Assembly (NCBI GenBank): GCA_017848855.1
Contig: JAFIHF010000032.1
Location: 290,342 to 354,341, forward strand
From: Rhodanobacter denitrificans
GTDB taxonomy: Bacteria; Pseudomonadota; Gammaproteobacteria; Xanthomonadales; Rhodanobacteraceae
Direction of reading: 5' to 3'
Length of the DNA stretch: 64,000 bases
The position numbers were made by a program, and so were the translations under genes. Below, in pieces: positions 1 through 12,919 of the stretch (within the stretch, counting starts at the first letter, position 1; the number at the start of each line of letters is the position of its first letter). The notes beneath the pieces were generated by a model. The model had not been told where the DNA came from. It made no database searches and worked only from the letters and a program-made list of their open reading frames with translations.

Positions 1-741
1 GGTGGCGAACGGCGCAGCCGGCCCGAAGGGCGTAGGGCAGGATGCCCGGAGTCAAGAGAAAGGAACCAAAGAGAAAGGGCACCCCGCGGCGGCGCTTGCC
101 GGGCATCCTGCCCGGCAAGTCCGTGAGCCGTGGCCGGGCTTTTCGGCCGGGCTTCCTGCCCGGTCGAAAAGGCATCGCCATCCATGGCGATGCCCGCTGC
201 GCGGCCTGATCGTCCCCGCCTCACCGCCGCCGAGGGGCCCCGGAAAAGCAGGCGCGCTCCTGCGCGCCAGAAGCCAAGCAAAGCAGAGCAAAGCCGAAGC
301 GCACGCCGCACCAACTCCCTCTCCCCCAAGCTCCGCTTGGGGGAGAGGGTCGGGGTGAGGGGGCGCTGTTGCTTCTGCGCGCTGGGAGCGCGCTGCTTTA
401 CCCGGGGCCCCTATGGCGCGGCGGGCGGGTGGAGGAAAGTCCGCAGGATGGCTCGCACGGATGCGGGCCAGTTTTTCGCCGGCACACGGAGGTGCCGTTG
501 AAAAAATCCGGAACCCGCCCGCGCACCCGCAGGGCAGGATGCCCGGAGGGCGCGCCATCGGGGTACCGTCTCTCTTTGGTTCCTTTCTCTTGACTCCGGG
601 CATCCTGCCCTTCGCCCTTCGGGCCGGCTGCGCCGTTCGCCACCGCTCCCGGCGGTGGGCGTGGGCAAGCAAAGAGAAAGGAACTCGGGCCGCGGCAGCG
701 GCTCGAAACCGCCTTGTTCCATGCCGCTGGCGACCGGAGCC
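1..741. repeat. Gene-free block of modular hairpin repeats
   Basis: No convincing gene is seen here; open frames on both strands are low-complexity products of high GC. The block is built from inverted modules: a segment near 38-85 recurs inverted near 570-611 (GGCAGGATGCCCGGAGTC core) and runs of TTGGTTCCTTTCTCTT type appear in both orientations (69-85, 579-598, 675-690). A multi-hairpin segment at about 121-272 is repeated at 23803-23951 and, partly, in inverted form near 362-440. A hairpin with CTCTCCCCCAAG and CTTGGGGGAGAG arms lies at 320-346. This is the type of REP/BIME mosaic seen between genes of Xanthomonadales. Confidence 0.7.
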
Positions 742-775
742 GCACAAAAGAAAACGGCGCCGATGGGCGCCGTTT
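742..775 (-). terminator. Rho-independent terminator after pilH
   Basis: A 10-bp stem (AAACGGCGCC at 752-761 with GGCGCCGTTT at 766-775, loop GATG) is followed on the minus strand by a T-rich stretch (745-754). It sits about 20 bases downstream of the pilH stop codon and should end that transcript. Confidence 0.75.
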
Positions 776-796
776 CCATTACTGCATGCCGCCGGC

Positions 797-1162
797 TCAA
801 GCCGGCAACAGTTCCTTGAGCGTGGCCACCAGTTCCTCTTCCTTGATCGGCTTGGTGACGTAGGCGCGCGCGCCCTGGCGCATGCCCCACACCTTGTCGG
901 TTTCCTGGTCCTTGGTGGTCACCAGCACCACCGGGATGTGCGCGGTGGCGGCATCCTTGCTGATCGTGCGGGTGGCCTGGAAGCCGTTGAGGTTGGGCAT
1001 CACCACGTCCATCAGGATCAGGTCGGGGATCTCGCGCTTGGCCACTTCGACGCCGGCCGCGCCGTCCTCGGCGGTGAGGGTTTCGTGGCCGAGCTTCTCG
1101 ACGATCCGCTTCAAGCCCAGGAGCTGCGAAGGCGAGTCGTCGACGATCAGGATGCGTGCCAT
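797..1162 (-). CDS. pilH: PilH, twitching-motility CheY-like response regulator
   Basis: A single-domain receiver of 121 residues, the full length of the family. Acidic pair D8/D9, phospho-acceptor D52 (LILMDVVMP), T82 and K104 (TKP) are all present, and the segment VTTKDQETDKVWGMRQGA is characteristic of PilH rather than chemotaxis CheY. In Pseudomonas and Xanthomonas PilH receives phosphate from the ChpA-type kinase and controls retraction of type IV pili in the cytoplasm. The rest of the pil-chp cluster is not in the window, and the partner pilG is not adjacent, so the gene appears to stand alone here with its own terminator. Recognition is strong; the exact phenotype is inferred from the family. 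Confidence 0.93.
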   Translation of the reverse strand: MARILIVDDSPSQLLGLKRIVEKLGHETLTAEDGAAGVEVAKREIPDLILMDVVMPNLNGFQATRTISKDAATAHIPVVLVTTKDQETDKVWGMRQGARAYVTKPIKEEELVATLKELLPA

Positions 1163-1233
1163 AAGCTGGGTGTCCCCTTGTTGTTTCGGTGGATTCTAAG
1201 CCTGCGATGCGGTGCTTCCAAGCGCCGCAGGCC

Positions 1234-2229
1234 TCAGTTTGCGGCGATGCGCACCACGGTGCGGCCGAAGGAGTCCCCGGCCAGCATGCGATCGAACATC
1301 GCGGGCAGTTCGTCCAGCGCGGCCTCGCGGGTGGCGATGCGTTCGAGGTGGCGCGGCTTCCAGGCGCCGGCCAAGTGCTGCCACACGCGCTCGCGCATGG
1401 CGCGCGCGGTGCCGGCCGAGGCCACGCCGAGCAGGTTCACGCCGCGGATGATGAAGGGCATCACGGTGCTGTCGAACGCGATGCCGCCGGCGTTGCCGCA
1501 GATCGCCACGTTGCCGTAGGGCGCGATCAGCGGCAGCAGGCCGGCCAGCATCGCGCCGCCCACGTTGTCCAGCACGCCGCCGAAGCGGGCCGAGTCCATC
1601 GGCTTGCCGCTGAAGGCGAGCGCGTGGCGGTCGATGCATTCGGCGGCACCCAGCGACTTCAGGTGATCGAAGTGATCAGCCTTGCCGCTGATCGCGTGCA
1701 CCGCGTAGCCGGCGCGGCTGTAGATGTCGATCGCGAGCTGGCCCACGCCGCCGCTGGCGCCGGTGACGGCGATCGGGCCGAGCGCGGGCGTCTGGCCGTT
1801 GTCCTGCATGTGCAAGAGGCCCAGCGCGGCGGTGAAGCCGGCGGTGCCCAGGATCATGCTCTCGCGCAGCGTGAGGCCCGGCGGCAGTGGGATCGTCCAG
1901 CGCGCGTCCAGCCGTGCGTATTCCGCATAGCCGCCGTCGCGCGTCTCGGACAGGCCGCTGCCGGTGCACAGTACCGCGTCGCCTTCCTTGAATTTCGGAT
2001 CGGTGGAGGCGACCACGTGGCCGGCCACGTCGATGCCACCGTTCAACGGATACTGGCGCAGGATGCGGCCCTTGCCGGTGCCGGCCAGCGCGTCCTTGTA
2101 GTTCACGGAGGAGTAGGCGACCTTGACCAGCACCTCGCCGGGCGTCAGCGCGTCGGTGGCCATCGTCTCGATGCCGGCGCGGTAGCCGCTGGCGTCATTG
2201 TGGATGCGGAAGGCGCGGAAGCTGCTCAT
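1234..2229 (-). CDS. acuI: Acrylyl-CoA reductase/YhdH-type zinc-free quinone oxidoreductase
   Basis: 331 residues of the medium-chain dehydrogenase/reductase superfamily, AcuI/YhdH branch. The N-terminal part (FRAFRIHNDASGYRAGIE, then VNYKDALAGTGKGRI) and the Rossmann motif TGASGGVGQLA near residue 155 are diagnostic. AcuI enzymes reduce acryloyl-CoA to propionyl-CoA with NADPH and detoxify acrylate; YhdH homologues of unknown substrate are equally similar in outline. The ATG at 2227-2229 follows a clear GGAGGAAAC ribosome site. It is 14 bases downstream of the LOG-family gene, so the two may be cotranscribed, although no functional link is evident. Confidence 0.82.
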   Translation of the reverse strand: MSSFRAFRIHNDASGYRAGIETMATDALTPGEVLVKVAYSSVNYKDALAGTGKGRILRQYPLNGGIDVAGHVVASTDPKFKEGDAVLCTGSGLSETRDGGYAEYARLDARWTIPLPPGLTLRESMILGTAGFTAALGLLHMQDNGQTPALGPIAVTGASGGVGQLAIDIYSRAGYAVHAISGKADHFDHLKSLGAAECIDRHALAFSGKPMDSARFGGVLDNVGGAMLAGLLPLIAPYGNVAICGNAGGIAFDSTVMPFIIRGVNLLGVASAGTARAMRERVWQHLAGAWKPRHLERIATREAALDELPAMFDRMLAGDSFGRTVVRIAAN

Positions 2230-2243
2230 GGGGTTTCCTCCGT

Positions 2244-2840
2244 TCAGGCCTTGATGCTGGCCGGGTCGATCACGCGCGCGGCGTGGCCGCCTTCGTAGCT
2301 CGCCATCCAGTCGAACAGCGCGGCGATCGAGTCGCCGAACCACAGCCGGTCGCGCTGGCCGGCCTGCACGAAACCCTCGGCCACCATGTGGTCCATCATC
2401 GCGCGCAGCTGCGCGTAGTAGCCGCGCACGTCGAGGAAGGCGCAGGGATAGCGGTGCAGGCCGAGCTGCGCCCAGGTCAGCATCTCGAACATCTCGTCCA
2501 TCGTGCCGAAGCCGCCGGGCAGGGCGACGAAGGCGTCGGACAGCTCGTACATGCGCGTCTTGCGCTGGTGCATGGTGTCCACCACCACCAGCTCGCTGAG
2601 CCCCTGGTGCGCCACCTCGCGCTCGACCAGCTGGCGCGGGATCACGCCGACCACCTTGCCGCCGCCAGCCAGCACCGCGTCGGCGACGATGCCCATCAGC
2701 CCCACGTTGCCGCCGCCGTAGACCAGCGCGATGCCGCGCCTGGCCATCTCGGCGCCGAAGGCGCGCGCCTGTTCGGCGTAGTCGGGATGCTTGCCGGCGC
2801 TGGAGCCGCAGTAGACGCAGAGGGCGGTGGGGAGAGGCAT
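2244..2840 (-). CDS. LOG-family protein (Rossman fold, TIGR00730)
   Basis: 198 residues with the LOG signature PGGFGTMDE at about 108-116 and the preceding MHQRKTRM motif at about 90-97, plus YGGGNVGLMG near 41-50. Proteins of this family hydrolyse nucleoside 5'-monophosphates to ribose 5-phosphate and a base; some make active cytokinins, others act on AMP or are annotated as lysine-decarboxylase-like, which they are not. The start at 2838-2840 was chosen because homologues begin just before the CVYCGSSAG segment. The family assignment is firm; the physiological substrate is not. Confidence 0.85.
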   Translation of the reverse strand: MPLPTALCVYCGSSAGKHPDYAEQARAFGAEMARRGIALVYGGGNVGLMGIVADAVLAGGGKVVGVIPRQLVEREVAHQGLSELVVVDTMHQRKTRMYELSDAFVALPGGFGTMDEMFEMLTWAQLGLHRYPCAFLDVRGYYAQLRAMMDHMVAEGFVQAGQRDRLWFGDSIAALFDWMASYEGGHAARVIDPASIKA

Positions 2841-3079
2841 GGGGCAGGAGAGAGTGAAGAGGAGTGAGGAGTGAGAGAAAGCAGTTCGAGGTGAATGGAT
2901 GATCGGGCAATGTGGGTGGAGAAAGCGTTTGGCGCTGGCGGCTTCGGCTCTCTCTCGCTCCTCACTTCTCTCCACTCACTTCTCGAAACGAAACGGCCCG
3001 CCCATGTCGCCACGAGCGGGCCGTTGGATCCCGTGTCATCGGCCATCCATGGCCTGCACGGGATGAGGTCATCCTGACC
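2841..3079. repeat. Spacer with AGTGAGGAGTGAGAG-type inverted repeats
   Basis: Between the LOG gene and lpd lie short runs of GAGTGAGGAGTGAG (about 2858-2876) and the complementary CTCACTTCTC runs (about 2962-2985), a simple inverted repeat of the sort common between genes in this window. No gene is seen. Confidence 0.5.
2992..3025 (-). terminator. Terminator of the sucA-sucB-lpd operon
   Basis: A perfect 10-bp stem (AACGGCCCGC at 2992-3001, GCGGGCCGTT at 3016-3025) with a 14-base loop lies about 55 bases after the lpd stop codon. On the minus strand it is followed by the weakly T-rich TTCGTTTCGAG, so it is a plausible though not ideal rho-independent terminator. Confidence 0.55.
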
Positions 3080-5842
<2,763 letters not shown>

Positions 5843-5924
5843 GACGGGCCCTTGGGGTTGGTGCGCTCGCCGTGGAGCGCAAGAGTCAGAAGCGGCCTTC
5901 CGTGGCCGCGCGATTCGGGGAAGC

Positions 5925-8762
5925 TTACTCCGCGGAGTGGTCGGTGCCGACCGGCGCGACCAGCGCCTGCTCGACCAGTGCGGCCTGCTCGGCGACGTGG
6001 GTGTTGAGGTGGCCGGCGGCCGGCGCGGCCGAACGTGCGCGGCCGGCGTAGGAGAGGCTGTGCTTCGCGCCCACGCAGGCCTGCAGGTGGTGGCGGATCT
6101 GGAACCAGGCGCCCTGGTTCATCGGCTCCTCCTGGCACCACACCACTTCCTTCGCGGCGCTGTACTTGGCCAGTTCGGCGGAGACCTCGGCGCGCGGGAA
6201 CGGGTAGAGCTGCTCCACGCGCACGATCGCCACGTCGCTGATGCCGCGCTTCTCGGCCTCTTCCAGCAGGTCGTAGTAGACCTTGCCCGAGCACAGCACC
6301 ACGCGCTTCACCTTCTTCGCGGCGAGCTCGCGGTGCTCGCCGAGCACCAGCTGGAAGCTGCCGTTGGCCAGCTCGTCCAGCGTGGACACGGCCAGCTTGT
6401 GGCGCAGCAGCGACTTCGGCGTCATCACGACCAGCGGCTTGCGCACCGCGCGCAGCATCTGGCGGCGGATCATGTGGAAATCCTGCGCCGGCGTGGTGGG
6501 CACGCACACCTGCATGTTGTCCTTCGCGCACAGTTGCAGGAAGCGCTCCAGGCGCGCGGAGGAATGCTCCGGGCCCTGGCCTTCGTAGCCGTGCGGCAGG
6601 AACAGCGCCAGGCCGCACAGGCGGTTCCACTTCGACTCGCCGGAGCTGATGAACTGGTCGATCACCACCTGGGCGCCGTTGGCGAAGTCGCCGAACTGGC
6701 CTTCCCAGATGTTGAGCGTGTCGGGGTCGGTGGTGGCGTGGCCGTATTCGAAGGCCATCACGGCCTCTTCGGACAGCAGCGAGTCCACCACCGCCACGTC
6801 GGCGCCGGCGCGGATCGTGGCCAGCGGCATGAAGGTGTGGCCGTCCTTCTGGTCGTGCAGCACCGCATGGCGGTGGAAGAAGGTGCCGCGGCCCGAATCC
6901 TGGCCGACCAGGCGCAGGTTGTGGCCGGCGTCGATCAGGCTGGCGTAGGCGAGGTTCTCGGCGAAGCCCCAGTCGGCGGGCTGCTCGCCCGCGGCCATCT
7001 TGCGGCGGTCGTCGTAGATCTTGGCCACGCGCGGCTGCAGGGTGATGTCCCTGGGGATGTCGAGCAGCTGGTTCGCCAGCGCCAGCAGCTTCTGCTTCGG
7101 CAGCGTGGTGTCGGCCGGGTCGGACAGCTTGCCGTCCAGGTGGCGCGCCCAGTCGACGTGGACGTCGCGCTGCGGCGCCGGGTCCAGCTCGGTCATCGGC
7201 TTGCCCGCTTCGAGGCGGTCGCGGTAGGCGTCGAAGCGCTTCTGCACGTCGCCGTCGGCGATCACGCCCTGCTGCACCAGCTGCTTGCCGTACAGCTCGC
7301 GCGCCGGCGGCAGCTTCCTGATGACCTGGTACATCACCGGCTGGGTGGCGGTGGGCTCGTCGGCCTCGTTGTGGCCGTGGCGGCGGTAGCAGACGATCTC
7401 CACCACCACGTCCTTGCGGAAGGTCTTGCGGAATTCGTAGGCGAGGCGGGTGACCAGGATCACCGATTCCGGATCGTCGCCGTTCACGTGGAACACCGGC
7501 GCGTTCACCATCTTGGCGATGTCGGTGCAGTACAGCGTGGAGCGCGCGTCCTGCGGGTTGGAGGTGGTGAAGCCCACCTGGTTGTTCACCACCACGTGCA
7601 GGGTGCCGCCGATCTTGAAGCCGCGCGCCTGCGACATCTGGAACAGTTCCATGTTCACGCCCTGGCCGGCCAGCGCGGCGTCGCCGTGGATCAGCACGGC
7701 CATCGACTGCTCGTGGCTGCCGTCGCCGCGGCGGATCTGCCGCGCGTGCACCGAGCCGGCCACCACCGGGTTGACGATTTCCAGGTGCGAGGGGTTGAAC
7801 GCCAGCGCCACGTGCACGCCGCCCTTGGGCGTCTTGACGTCGGCGGAGAAGCCCATGTGGTACTTCACGTCGCCGGAATGCGCAGGGTCGTCCGGATGCT
7901 CGAAGCGGCCCTCGAACTCGTCGAACAGGGTCTTCGGCGGCTTGCCCAGGATGTTGACCAGCACGTTCAGGCGGCCGCGGTGGGCCATGCCGATCACCAG
8001 CTCCTTGATGCCGTTGTCGCCGGCCGCGCGCACCACGTCGTCCAGCATCGGGATCAGGCTGTCGCCGCCTTCCAGCGAGAAGCGCTTCTGGCCCACGTAT
8101 TTCGTGTGGAGGTAGCGCTCCAGACCGTCGGCGGCGGTGAGGCCGTCCAGCACGCGCTGCTTGCCGGCGGCGTCGAGGCCGGCGCTGCCGTTCGCCTTCT
8201 CCAGCCGGGTGTAGACCCAGTTGCGCTGCGCGTGGTCGGAGATGTGCATGAACTCCGCGCCGATGCCGCTCGCGTACACGGTCTTCAGGCGTGCCCACAG
8301 TTCGCGCAGCTTCAGGCGCTGGCCGCCGCCGGCGTAGGTGCCGCAGTCGAACTCGGTGTCGAGGTCGGCTTCGGACAGGCCGTGGAAGGCGAGGCCGAGG
8401 TCGGGCGCTTCCATCTTGTGGGCGAGGCCCAGCGGGTCGAGTTCGGCGGCGAGGTGGCCGCGCGAACGGTAGGCGGTCAACAGGCGCAGCACGCCGGCCT
8501 GCTTGCGCGCGTGCTCGTCGCTGACCGGCGCGGCCACCGCGACGTGGCGCTGCTTCTGCGCCGCCTCGATGCGCGCGATGGCGCCGGCATGCGAAACGTC
8601 GCCGGCCTCGCGGCCCTTGAAGGTTTCGAAGTATTTGCTCCACTCGGCGGGCACCGACGCGGGGTCGGCCAGCCAGGTGTCGTACAGGGATTCGACGTAA
8701 TCGGCGTTGCCGCCTGCGAGTTGGGAGGATTCGAAGAACTCGCGGATCAGGTTTGTACTCAC
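5925..8762 (-). CDS. sucA: 2-Oxoglutarate dehydrogenase E1 component
   Basis: 945 residues, full length for the thiamine-diphosphate E1 subunit. Recognisable blocks include [11 protein letters not shown] near residue 260, the ThDP region [10 protein letters not shown], and [23 protein letters not shown] in the transketolase-like domain. It decarboxylates 2-oxoglutarate and passes succinyl to SucB. The frame opens with GTG at 8760-8762, giving MSTNLIREF; a GGTGG stretch lies just upstream. First gene of the operon with sucB 82 bases downstream. The uronate pathway encoded at 38-46 kb ends in 2-oxoglutarate, the substrate of this complex. Confidence 0.96.
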   Translation of the reverse strand: MSTNLIREFFESSQLAGGNADYVESLYDTWLADPASVPAEWSKYFETFKGREAGDVSHAGAIARIEAAQKQRHVAVAAPVSDEHARKQAGVLRLLTAYRSRGHLAAELDPLGLAHKMEAPDLGLAFHGLSEADLDTEFDCGTYAGGGQRLKLRELWARLKTVYASGIGAEFMHISDHAQRNWVYTRLEKANGSAGLDAAGKQRVLDGLTAADGLERYLHTKYVGQKRFSLEGGDSLIPMLDDVVRAAGDNGIKELVIGMAHRGRLNVLVNILGKPPKTLFDEFEGRFEHPDDPAHSGDVKYHMGFSADVKTPKGGVHVALAFNPSHLEIVNPVVAGSVHARQIRRGDGSHEQSMAVLIHGDAALAGQGVNMELFQMSQARGFKIGGTLHVVVNNQVGFTTSNPQDARSTLYCTDIAKMVNAPVFHVNGDDPESVILVTRLAYEFRKTFRKDVVVEIVCYRRHGHNEADEPTATQPVMYQVIRKLPPARELYGKQLVQQGVIADGDVQKRFDAYRDRLEAGKPMTELDPAPQRDVHVDWARHLDGKLSDPADTTLPKQKLLALANQLLDIPRDITLQPRVAKIYDDRRKMAAGEQPADWGFAENLAYASLIDAGHNLRLVGQDSGRGTFFHRHAVLHDQKDGHTFMPLATIRAGADVAVVDSLLSEEAVMAFEYGHATTDPDTLNIWEGQFGDFANGAQVVIDQFISSGESKWNRLCGLALFLPHGYEGQGPEHSSARLERFLQLCAKDNMQVCVPTTPAQDFHMIRRQMLRAVRKPLVVMTPKSLLRHKLAVSTLDELANGSFQLVLGEHRELAAKKVKRVVLCSGKVYYDLLEEAEKRGISDVAIVRVEQLYPFPRAEVSAELAKYSAAKEVVWCQEEPMNQGAWFQIRHHLQACVGAKHSLSYAGRARSAAPAAGHLNTHVAEQAALVEQALVAPVGTDHSAE

Positions 8763-8964
8763 GTCACCACCGACAGGGGAAGGGAGGCTTGCGGCGATCC
8801 GTCGGCAGTACGGATCGCAGGCGAAAAATCCTGTTAATTATAGCCTTGGCCCGCCGCGCGGCGGCAACCCGGGCACCGGCCGGAAGCGGGGCTCCTTAGC
8901 CGGAATTCATGCGGCCGGGATACCGACTTTGGTCGCAGCCTGTGCGTTGCGCGATTCCGCGGCG

Positions 8965-9459
8965 CTACAGGTCCAGCTTCTGCAGCTCGCTGGCGCGCAC
9001 GGAGCGCTCCCAGATCTCGTCGAACTGCTGCTGCAGCGGCGCCTGCGCCGCGCGGTCGGCGAGCGCCATGCGGCCCTGCGGCCGGCTGGCGTCGGGCAGC
9101 ACCAGGTAGCCGCCGCTGTCGTTGAGCAGCCAGGCGCTGGCGTTCTGGCGATCCACGTCCTCCACGGGTGTGCGGATTGCGATGCTGCTGGACAGGCGCT
9201 GGAACAGCGCGATCAGCCGGTGACCGTCGCGCAGCGCGGCGGCGGGATCGTGCAGCAGGATGCGGATCTCGGCGCGGCGGCCGGAAGTGGCGATGCGCTT
9301 GAGCTCGGCCAGCTCCGCCTCGTTGCCGTAGTCGTCGCGGCCGAGCAGGGGCAGGTGCAGCGCCAGCCGGTGGCGTGCGGCGCCCAGCAGCTGCAGCCGC
9401 GCGGCGGCCAGCGCCGCGGGGCCGTCGATGGCCTGGAGGCCGGCGTCGTCCGCGTTCAC
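8965..9459 (-). CDS. Small uncharacterised protein coupled to roxA
   Basis: 164 residues with no recognised catalytic motif. The most conserved-looking stretch is IRILLHDPAAALRDGH followed by ALFQRLSSSIAIRTP, reminiscent of small PLD-like fold proteins annotated as DUF7931 in Xanthomonadaceae; that assignment is from memory and tentative. The start is a GTG at 9457-9459 that overlaps the roxA stop codon in a GTGA arrangement, so translation is probably coupled to roxA. The dicistronic order suggests a role near the ribosomal oxygenase, but nothing in the sequence shows what it does. Confidence 0.6.
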   Translation of the reverse strand: MNADDAGLQAIDGPAALAAARLQLLGAARHRLALHLPLLGRDDYGNEAELAELKRIATSGRRAEIRILLHDPAAALRDGHRLIALFQRLSSSIAIRTPVEDVDRQNASAWLLNDSGGYLVLPDASRPQGRMALADRAAQAPLQQQFDEIWERSVRASELQKLDL

Positions 9460-10664
9460 CGCCGGCGCGCCTTGCGCGGCACCAGGTGGCCGTCGTTGAC
9501 CAGCGCCAGCAGCAGCTCCATCGCCGCCGCCGAGGGCGCGGCACCGGGCGCGAGCTCGCGCTGTGCGCACAGCTGCTTCGCCAGCGCCAGCGGCGCCGGC
9601 CAGGCCTGGCCGTTCGCATACAGCGTGGCGCCGGACTTGCCGCGGCTCCACGCCAGGCGCGACCACGGATGGCGCAGCAGGCGCGCGCCGTCCGCGAGCT
9701 GCTTGCGCAGCGCGGCCTCGCCCACTGCCCGCGCGGGCGGCGCCGGCGTCTGCGCCACGCGGTAGCGGGTGATGAAGCGGCCGAACCAGTCGCGCAGCGT
9801 GTCCTCGTCCAGCGCGGCGGCGAACGGCAGCGCCCGGCGCAGCCGCCCCAGCGCGGCCGCGTCGATCTCGCCCGCGGCCTTGGCCGGCGCGAGGTCGGGG
9901 TCGGCGTAGCGCTGCTCGTCGTGCAGGCGCTCGGCGAGGTAGTCGGCGAGGTCGCCGGTCAGCTCCGCCTGCGAGGGCGCGCGCATGCCCACCGAGATCG
10001 TCATGCACGGGCCGCCGAAGGCCACGCCGTCGTGCGGCACGTCGGGCGGCAGGTAGAGGATGTCGCCCGGGTCGAGCAGCCATTCGTGGGTGGGCGTGAA
10101 TTCGGCGAGCTGCTTCAGCTCCACGTCGGGACGGAAATCCTTCGGCGCCGCGGGGTCGGTGCTGATCGCCCAGTGCCGCTGGCCCAGGCCCTGGATCAGG
10201 AACACGTCGTACTGGTCCACGTGCGCGCCCACGCCGCCGCCGGGTTCGGCGTAGGAAATCATGATGTCGTCCAGCCGCCAGCTGGGCAGGAAGGCGAACG
10301 GCTCCAGCAGCGCGGCCACGTCGGCATCCCACTTGTCCACGTCCTGCACCAGCAGGGTCCAGTTCGCGTCGCCGGTCTTCGCGAAATCGGCCTCGCTGAG
10401 CGGGCCGGTCTGTACCTGCCAGCGTTCGCGCGCCTCGTCGTGGCGGATGAGGCGCGACAGCGCGCCTTCCTCGCAGGCGAGGCCGGCCAGATCCTCGGGC
10501 TGGATCGGCGGCACGAAGCCCGGGAAGGCGTTGCGGATCAGCAGCGGCCGCTTCTGCCAGTAGTCGCGCAGGAACTGCGCGGGCGGCATGCCCAGCGGCT
10601 GGCGGGCGGAGCCGTGCACTTCGATCGGCGGCGTGGTCTTGCGGGAGGCGGGCGTCTTTTTCAT
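9456..10664 (-). CDS. roxA: Cupin-type ribosomal protein oxygenase RoxA/YcfD
   Basis: 402 residues from the ATG at 10662-10664. The JmjC/cupin iron site is seen as H148 and D150 (GAHVDQYDVF) with the distal histidine H211 (DVPHDGVAFGG), and the N-terminal segment QFLRDYWQKRPLLIRNA is typical of this family. Escherichia coli YcfD hydroxylates an arginine of ribosomal protein L16 using 2-oxoglutarate and oxygen. A further in-frame start upstream exists, but this ATG fits the family length. The downstream small gene overlaps its stop codon. Confidence 0.9.
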   Translation of the reverse strand: MKKTPASRKTTPPIEVHGSARQPLGMPPAQFLRDYWQKRPLLIRNAFPGFVPPIQPEDLAGLACEEGALSRLIRHDEARERWQVQTGPLSEADFAKTGDANWTLLVQDVDKWDADVAALLEPFAFLPSWRLDDIMISYAEPGGGVGAHVDQYDVFLIQGLGQRHWAISTDPAAPKDFRPDVELKQLAEFTPTHEWLLDPGDILYLPPDVPHDGVAFGGPCMTISVGMRAPSQAELTGDLADYLAERLHDEQRYADPDLAPAKAAGEIDAAALGRLRRALPFAAALDEDTLRDWFGRFITRYRVAQTPAPPARAVGEAALRKQLADGARLLRHPWSRLAWSRGKSGATLYANGQAWPAPLALAKQLCAQRELAPGAAPSAAAMELLLALVNDGHLVPRKARRR

Positions 10665-10731
10665 CCGCGCATTGTAAGCGCGGAGTCCGGGGGACGCCTC
10701 GCGGGCGAATAGCCGCAGCGGCAAGCCTCGC

Positions 10732-11670
10732 CTACGGGCGATCCAGCCACACTTCCAGGCCCTGCGCGTTCAACTCGATGTCCATCCCCAGCAAGGCGCG
10801 CAGCGCCGCGCGTCCCTGCGTCCAGCCGTGTGCGGCAGCGCGCTCGGCGTACAGGTCGGTCAACGCGGCGGTCAGCGCAGCGTGGCGGTCGGGCTTGCCG
10901 TGTGCGGTGCGCGCCAGCGCCACCATCGCGTCGATCTGCGCGTGCAGGTCGTCGGCGAGCCGCGCCACGTCCTCGACGCGGCCGTAGTGGGTGAGGTACA
11001 TCGCTGCGGGCCTGAGCGCCACGAGGCGGCGGATCGAGGCGTGCAGCGCGTCGGGATCGAACTGCACCGGCGAGGTGGTGGGCAGGATGAACGGGCCGTT
11101 CGCGGTGTCGAAGTCGCGGTAGGAGAGGCCGAACACGTCGCCGGTGAAGCAGGTGTTCGTGCGCACGTCGTGCACCGCGAGGTGGTGCTTCGCGTGGCCG
11201 GGCGTGTCGAGGCAGTGCAGGGCGCGGCCGGCGAGGTCGACGACGTGGCCGTCCGCCGCCTCCACCACCCGTTCGGCGGGAATCGGGCGCAGGCGGCCGT
11301 AGGTCGATGCCATCACCTTCTCGCCGTACACCGCGCTGGCGCCGGCCCACAGCATCGCGGGATCGATCATGTGGCGCGCGCCGCGCGGATGCACCACCAG
11401 CTTCGCGTTCGGCAACTGCGCGATCAGCTCGCCCGCGCCGCCGGCGTGGTCCAGGTGCACGTGGGTGAGGATCAGCCAGTCCACCTCCGCGGGCGCGAGG
11501 CCGGCGTCGTGCAGCGCGGCCAGCATGCGCGGCACCGCGAAGTTGGTGCCGCAGTCGACGAAGGCGCCGCGGCCGCGTTCCACGACCAGGTAGGCCGCGT
11601 CGAAGCGCGGCCGCACGAAGCCGGTGTCGATGGTGTGGATGCCTTGCTCCGCCATGTCCGTTTCGTCCAT
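10732..11670 (-). CDS. Metallo-beta-lactamase-fold hydrolase
   Basis: 312 residues with the binuclear zinc motif LTHVHLDHAGG (H70, H72, D74, H75), a second zinc histidine in DTPGHAKHHLAV and a later LTHYGRV. The fold class covers glyoxalase II, lactonases and many uncharacterised hydrolases; the substrate cannot be named. No signal peptide is visible, so it is probably cytoplasmic. It lies alone between roxA and tpm, on the same strand, 67 bases upstream of roxA. Confidence 0.85.
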   Translation of the reverse strand: MDETDMAEQGIHTIDTGFVRPRFDAAYLVVERGRGAFVDCGTNFAVPRMLAALHDAGLAPAEVDWLILTHVHLDHAGGAGELIAQLPNAKLVVHPRGARHMIDPAMLWAGASAVYGEKVMASTYGRLRPIPAERVVEAADGHVVDLAGRALHCLDTPGHAKHHLAVHDVRTNTCFTGDVFGLSYRDFDTANGPFILPTTSPVQFDPDALHASIRRLVALRPAAMYLTHYGRVEDVARLADDLHAQIDAMVALARTAHGKPDRHAALTAALTDLYAERAAAHGWTQGRAALRALLGMDIELNAQGLEVWLDRP

Positions 11671-11767
11671 TTCCGCCGCAGTGAAGCGTGCAGCGTAGCA
11701 AACGTGCCGGCGGTGCTCCGTTGAACCTTGGTCGAAACTTCGCGCGCCGCAGGCGCGGGCCGCGCGA

Positions 11768-12442
11768 TCAGAGCGGCGCGGCAGCCGGCTTGCGCTGCAG
11801 GCGGTAGACGTCGGTGTGCAGCGCGGTCACGCCGCTCTCCTGGAACTTCGGCTGGGAGGCGAGGATGTCGCGGCGCTCCAGCAGTTCCACGTCCCAGTGC
11901 TCGCCGAACAGCGCGGCGACGTTGGCGGCGTCGACCGAGAACGGCGGGCCGTCCATCTCCTGCTGCGGGTAGTCCAGCGTGATCATCAGGCCGCGGCAGC
12001 CCGCGGGCAGGCGGGCGTAGACCTCGCGCGCGTAGCGCTCGCGCAGCGGCGGGGGCAGGGCGATCACGGCGGCACGGTCGTAGACCGCACTGCAGCCGGC
12101 CAGCGTGGCGTCGTCCAGCGCGAACACGTCGCCCTCGATGATCTCGATGTCGCCGGCCACGTGGTGCACGCCCAGCGGCGAGGCGTGCCGCGCGGGCGTC
12201 AAGCCCTGTTCGGCGAAGAACTGTTGCACCGCCAGCGGCGACAGCTCCACGCCCAGCACGCGGTGGCCCTGTCCGGCGAGCCAAGGCATGTCCAGCGTCT
12301 TGCCGCACAGCGGCACCAGCACGCGGCTGCCGCGCGGCAGCGCCAGCGCGGGCCAGTGCTGCAGCAGCAGCGGCATCGGCGCATCGCGGTGGAAGCCGGT
12401 GCGGCCTTCGCGCCAGCGTTCGAGCCAGAATTCCGCCTGCAT
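11768..12442 (-). CDS. tpm: Thiopurine S-methyltransferase family protein
   Basis: 224 residues opening with the family hallmark [15 protein letters not shown], then [20 protein letters not shown], the SAM-binding region of the TPMT family, and [12 protein letters not shown]. In proteobacteria these enzymes methylate selenite, tellurite or thiopurines using S-adenosylmethionine. The ATG at 12440-12442 immediately precedes the conserved N-terminus. The neighbours give no hint of substrate. Confidence 0.92.
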   Translation of the reverse strand: MQAEFWLERWREGRTGFHRDAPMPLLLQHWPALALPRGSRVLVPLCGKTLDMPWLAGQGHRVLGVELSPLAVQQFFAEQGLTPARHASPLGVHHVAGDIEIIEGDVFALDDATLAGCSAVYDRAAVIALPPPLRERYAREVYARLPAGCRGLMITLDYPQQEMDGPPFSVDAANVAALFGEHWDVELLERRDILASQPKFQESGVTALHTDVYRLQRKPAAAPL

Positions 12443-12513
12443 CGTCGCGCTCCGTGGAAAGGCGCCAGTGTCCCACACCCGCGTGCCCTTGCCGAAGTGC
12501 GCGCCGCCAGTCG

Positions 12514-12870
12514 TCAGAGCCGCACGATCGGCTTGAAGCCGCCGAAGAACATGCGCTTGCCGTCGAACGGCAACGAGGCCGGCGACATGCCGGACAGGCG
12601 CGGATCGCTCATCACCCTGGCGATCGCGCGGTCGCGCTGGCTGCGCGAGCGGTAGGCGATCCACGAGAACACCACCACTTCGTCGGGCTTGAGTTTCACG
12701 CTCTGCGGGAACGAGGTGAGCTTGCCGGGCTGCACGTCGTCGGCGACGCACTCGACGACCTCGAGCGCGCCGTGTTCCTTGTAGATGTTGCCGACCTTGC
12801 GCGCGAGGCGCCGATAGGCGGCGAGGTTGGCTTTCGGCACGGGTACGACGAAACCATCGACGTAGTTCAT
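12514..12870 (-). CDS. DUF1428 family protein (dimeric alpha-beta barrel)
   Basis: 118 residues beginning [16 protein letters not shown], the characteristic opening of DUF1428 proteins, and ending in the conserved [14 protein letters not shown]. Members have a ferredoxin-like dimeric alpha-beta barrel fold and no established function. A GGAG ribosome site immediately precedes the ATG. It is followed on the same strand by tpm and preceded by the DUF899 gene, a small-gene series without an obvious common pathway. Confidence 0.87.
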   Translation of the reverse strand: MNYVDGFVVPVPKANLAAYRRLARKVGNIYKEHGALEVVECVADDVQPGKLTSFPQSVKLKPDEVVVFSWIAYRSRSQRDRAIARVMSDPRLSGMSPASLPFDGKRMFFGGFKPIVRL

Positions 12871-12919
12871 GACTCCTCCGCGGTTCGTGGTGGCAGCGGA
12901 TTATGCGGCGCGGGCATGT

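Noticed and set aside
413-1519. A long plus-strand frame through the first repeat block and pilH
   Set aside because: It runs across REP hairpins and antisense to pilH, and the product is compositionally random.
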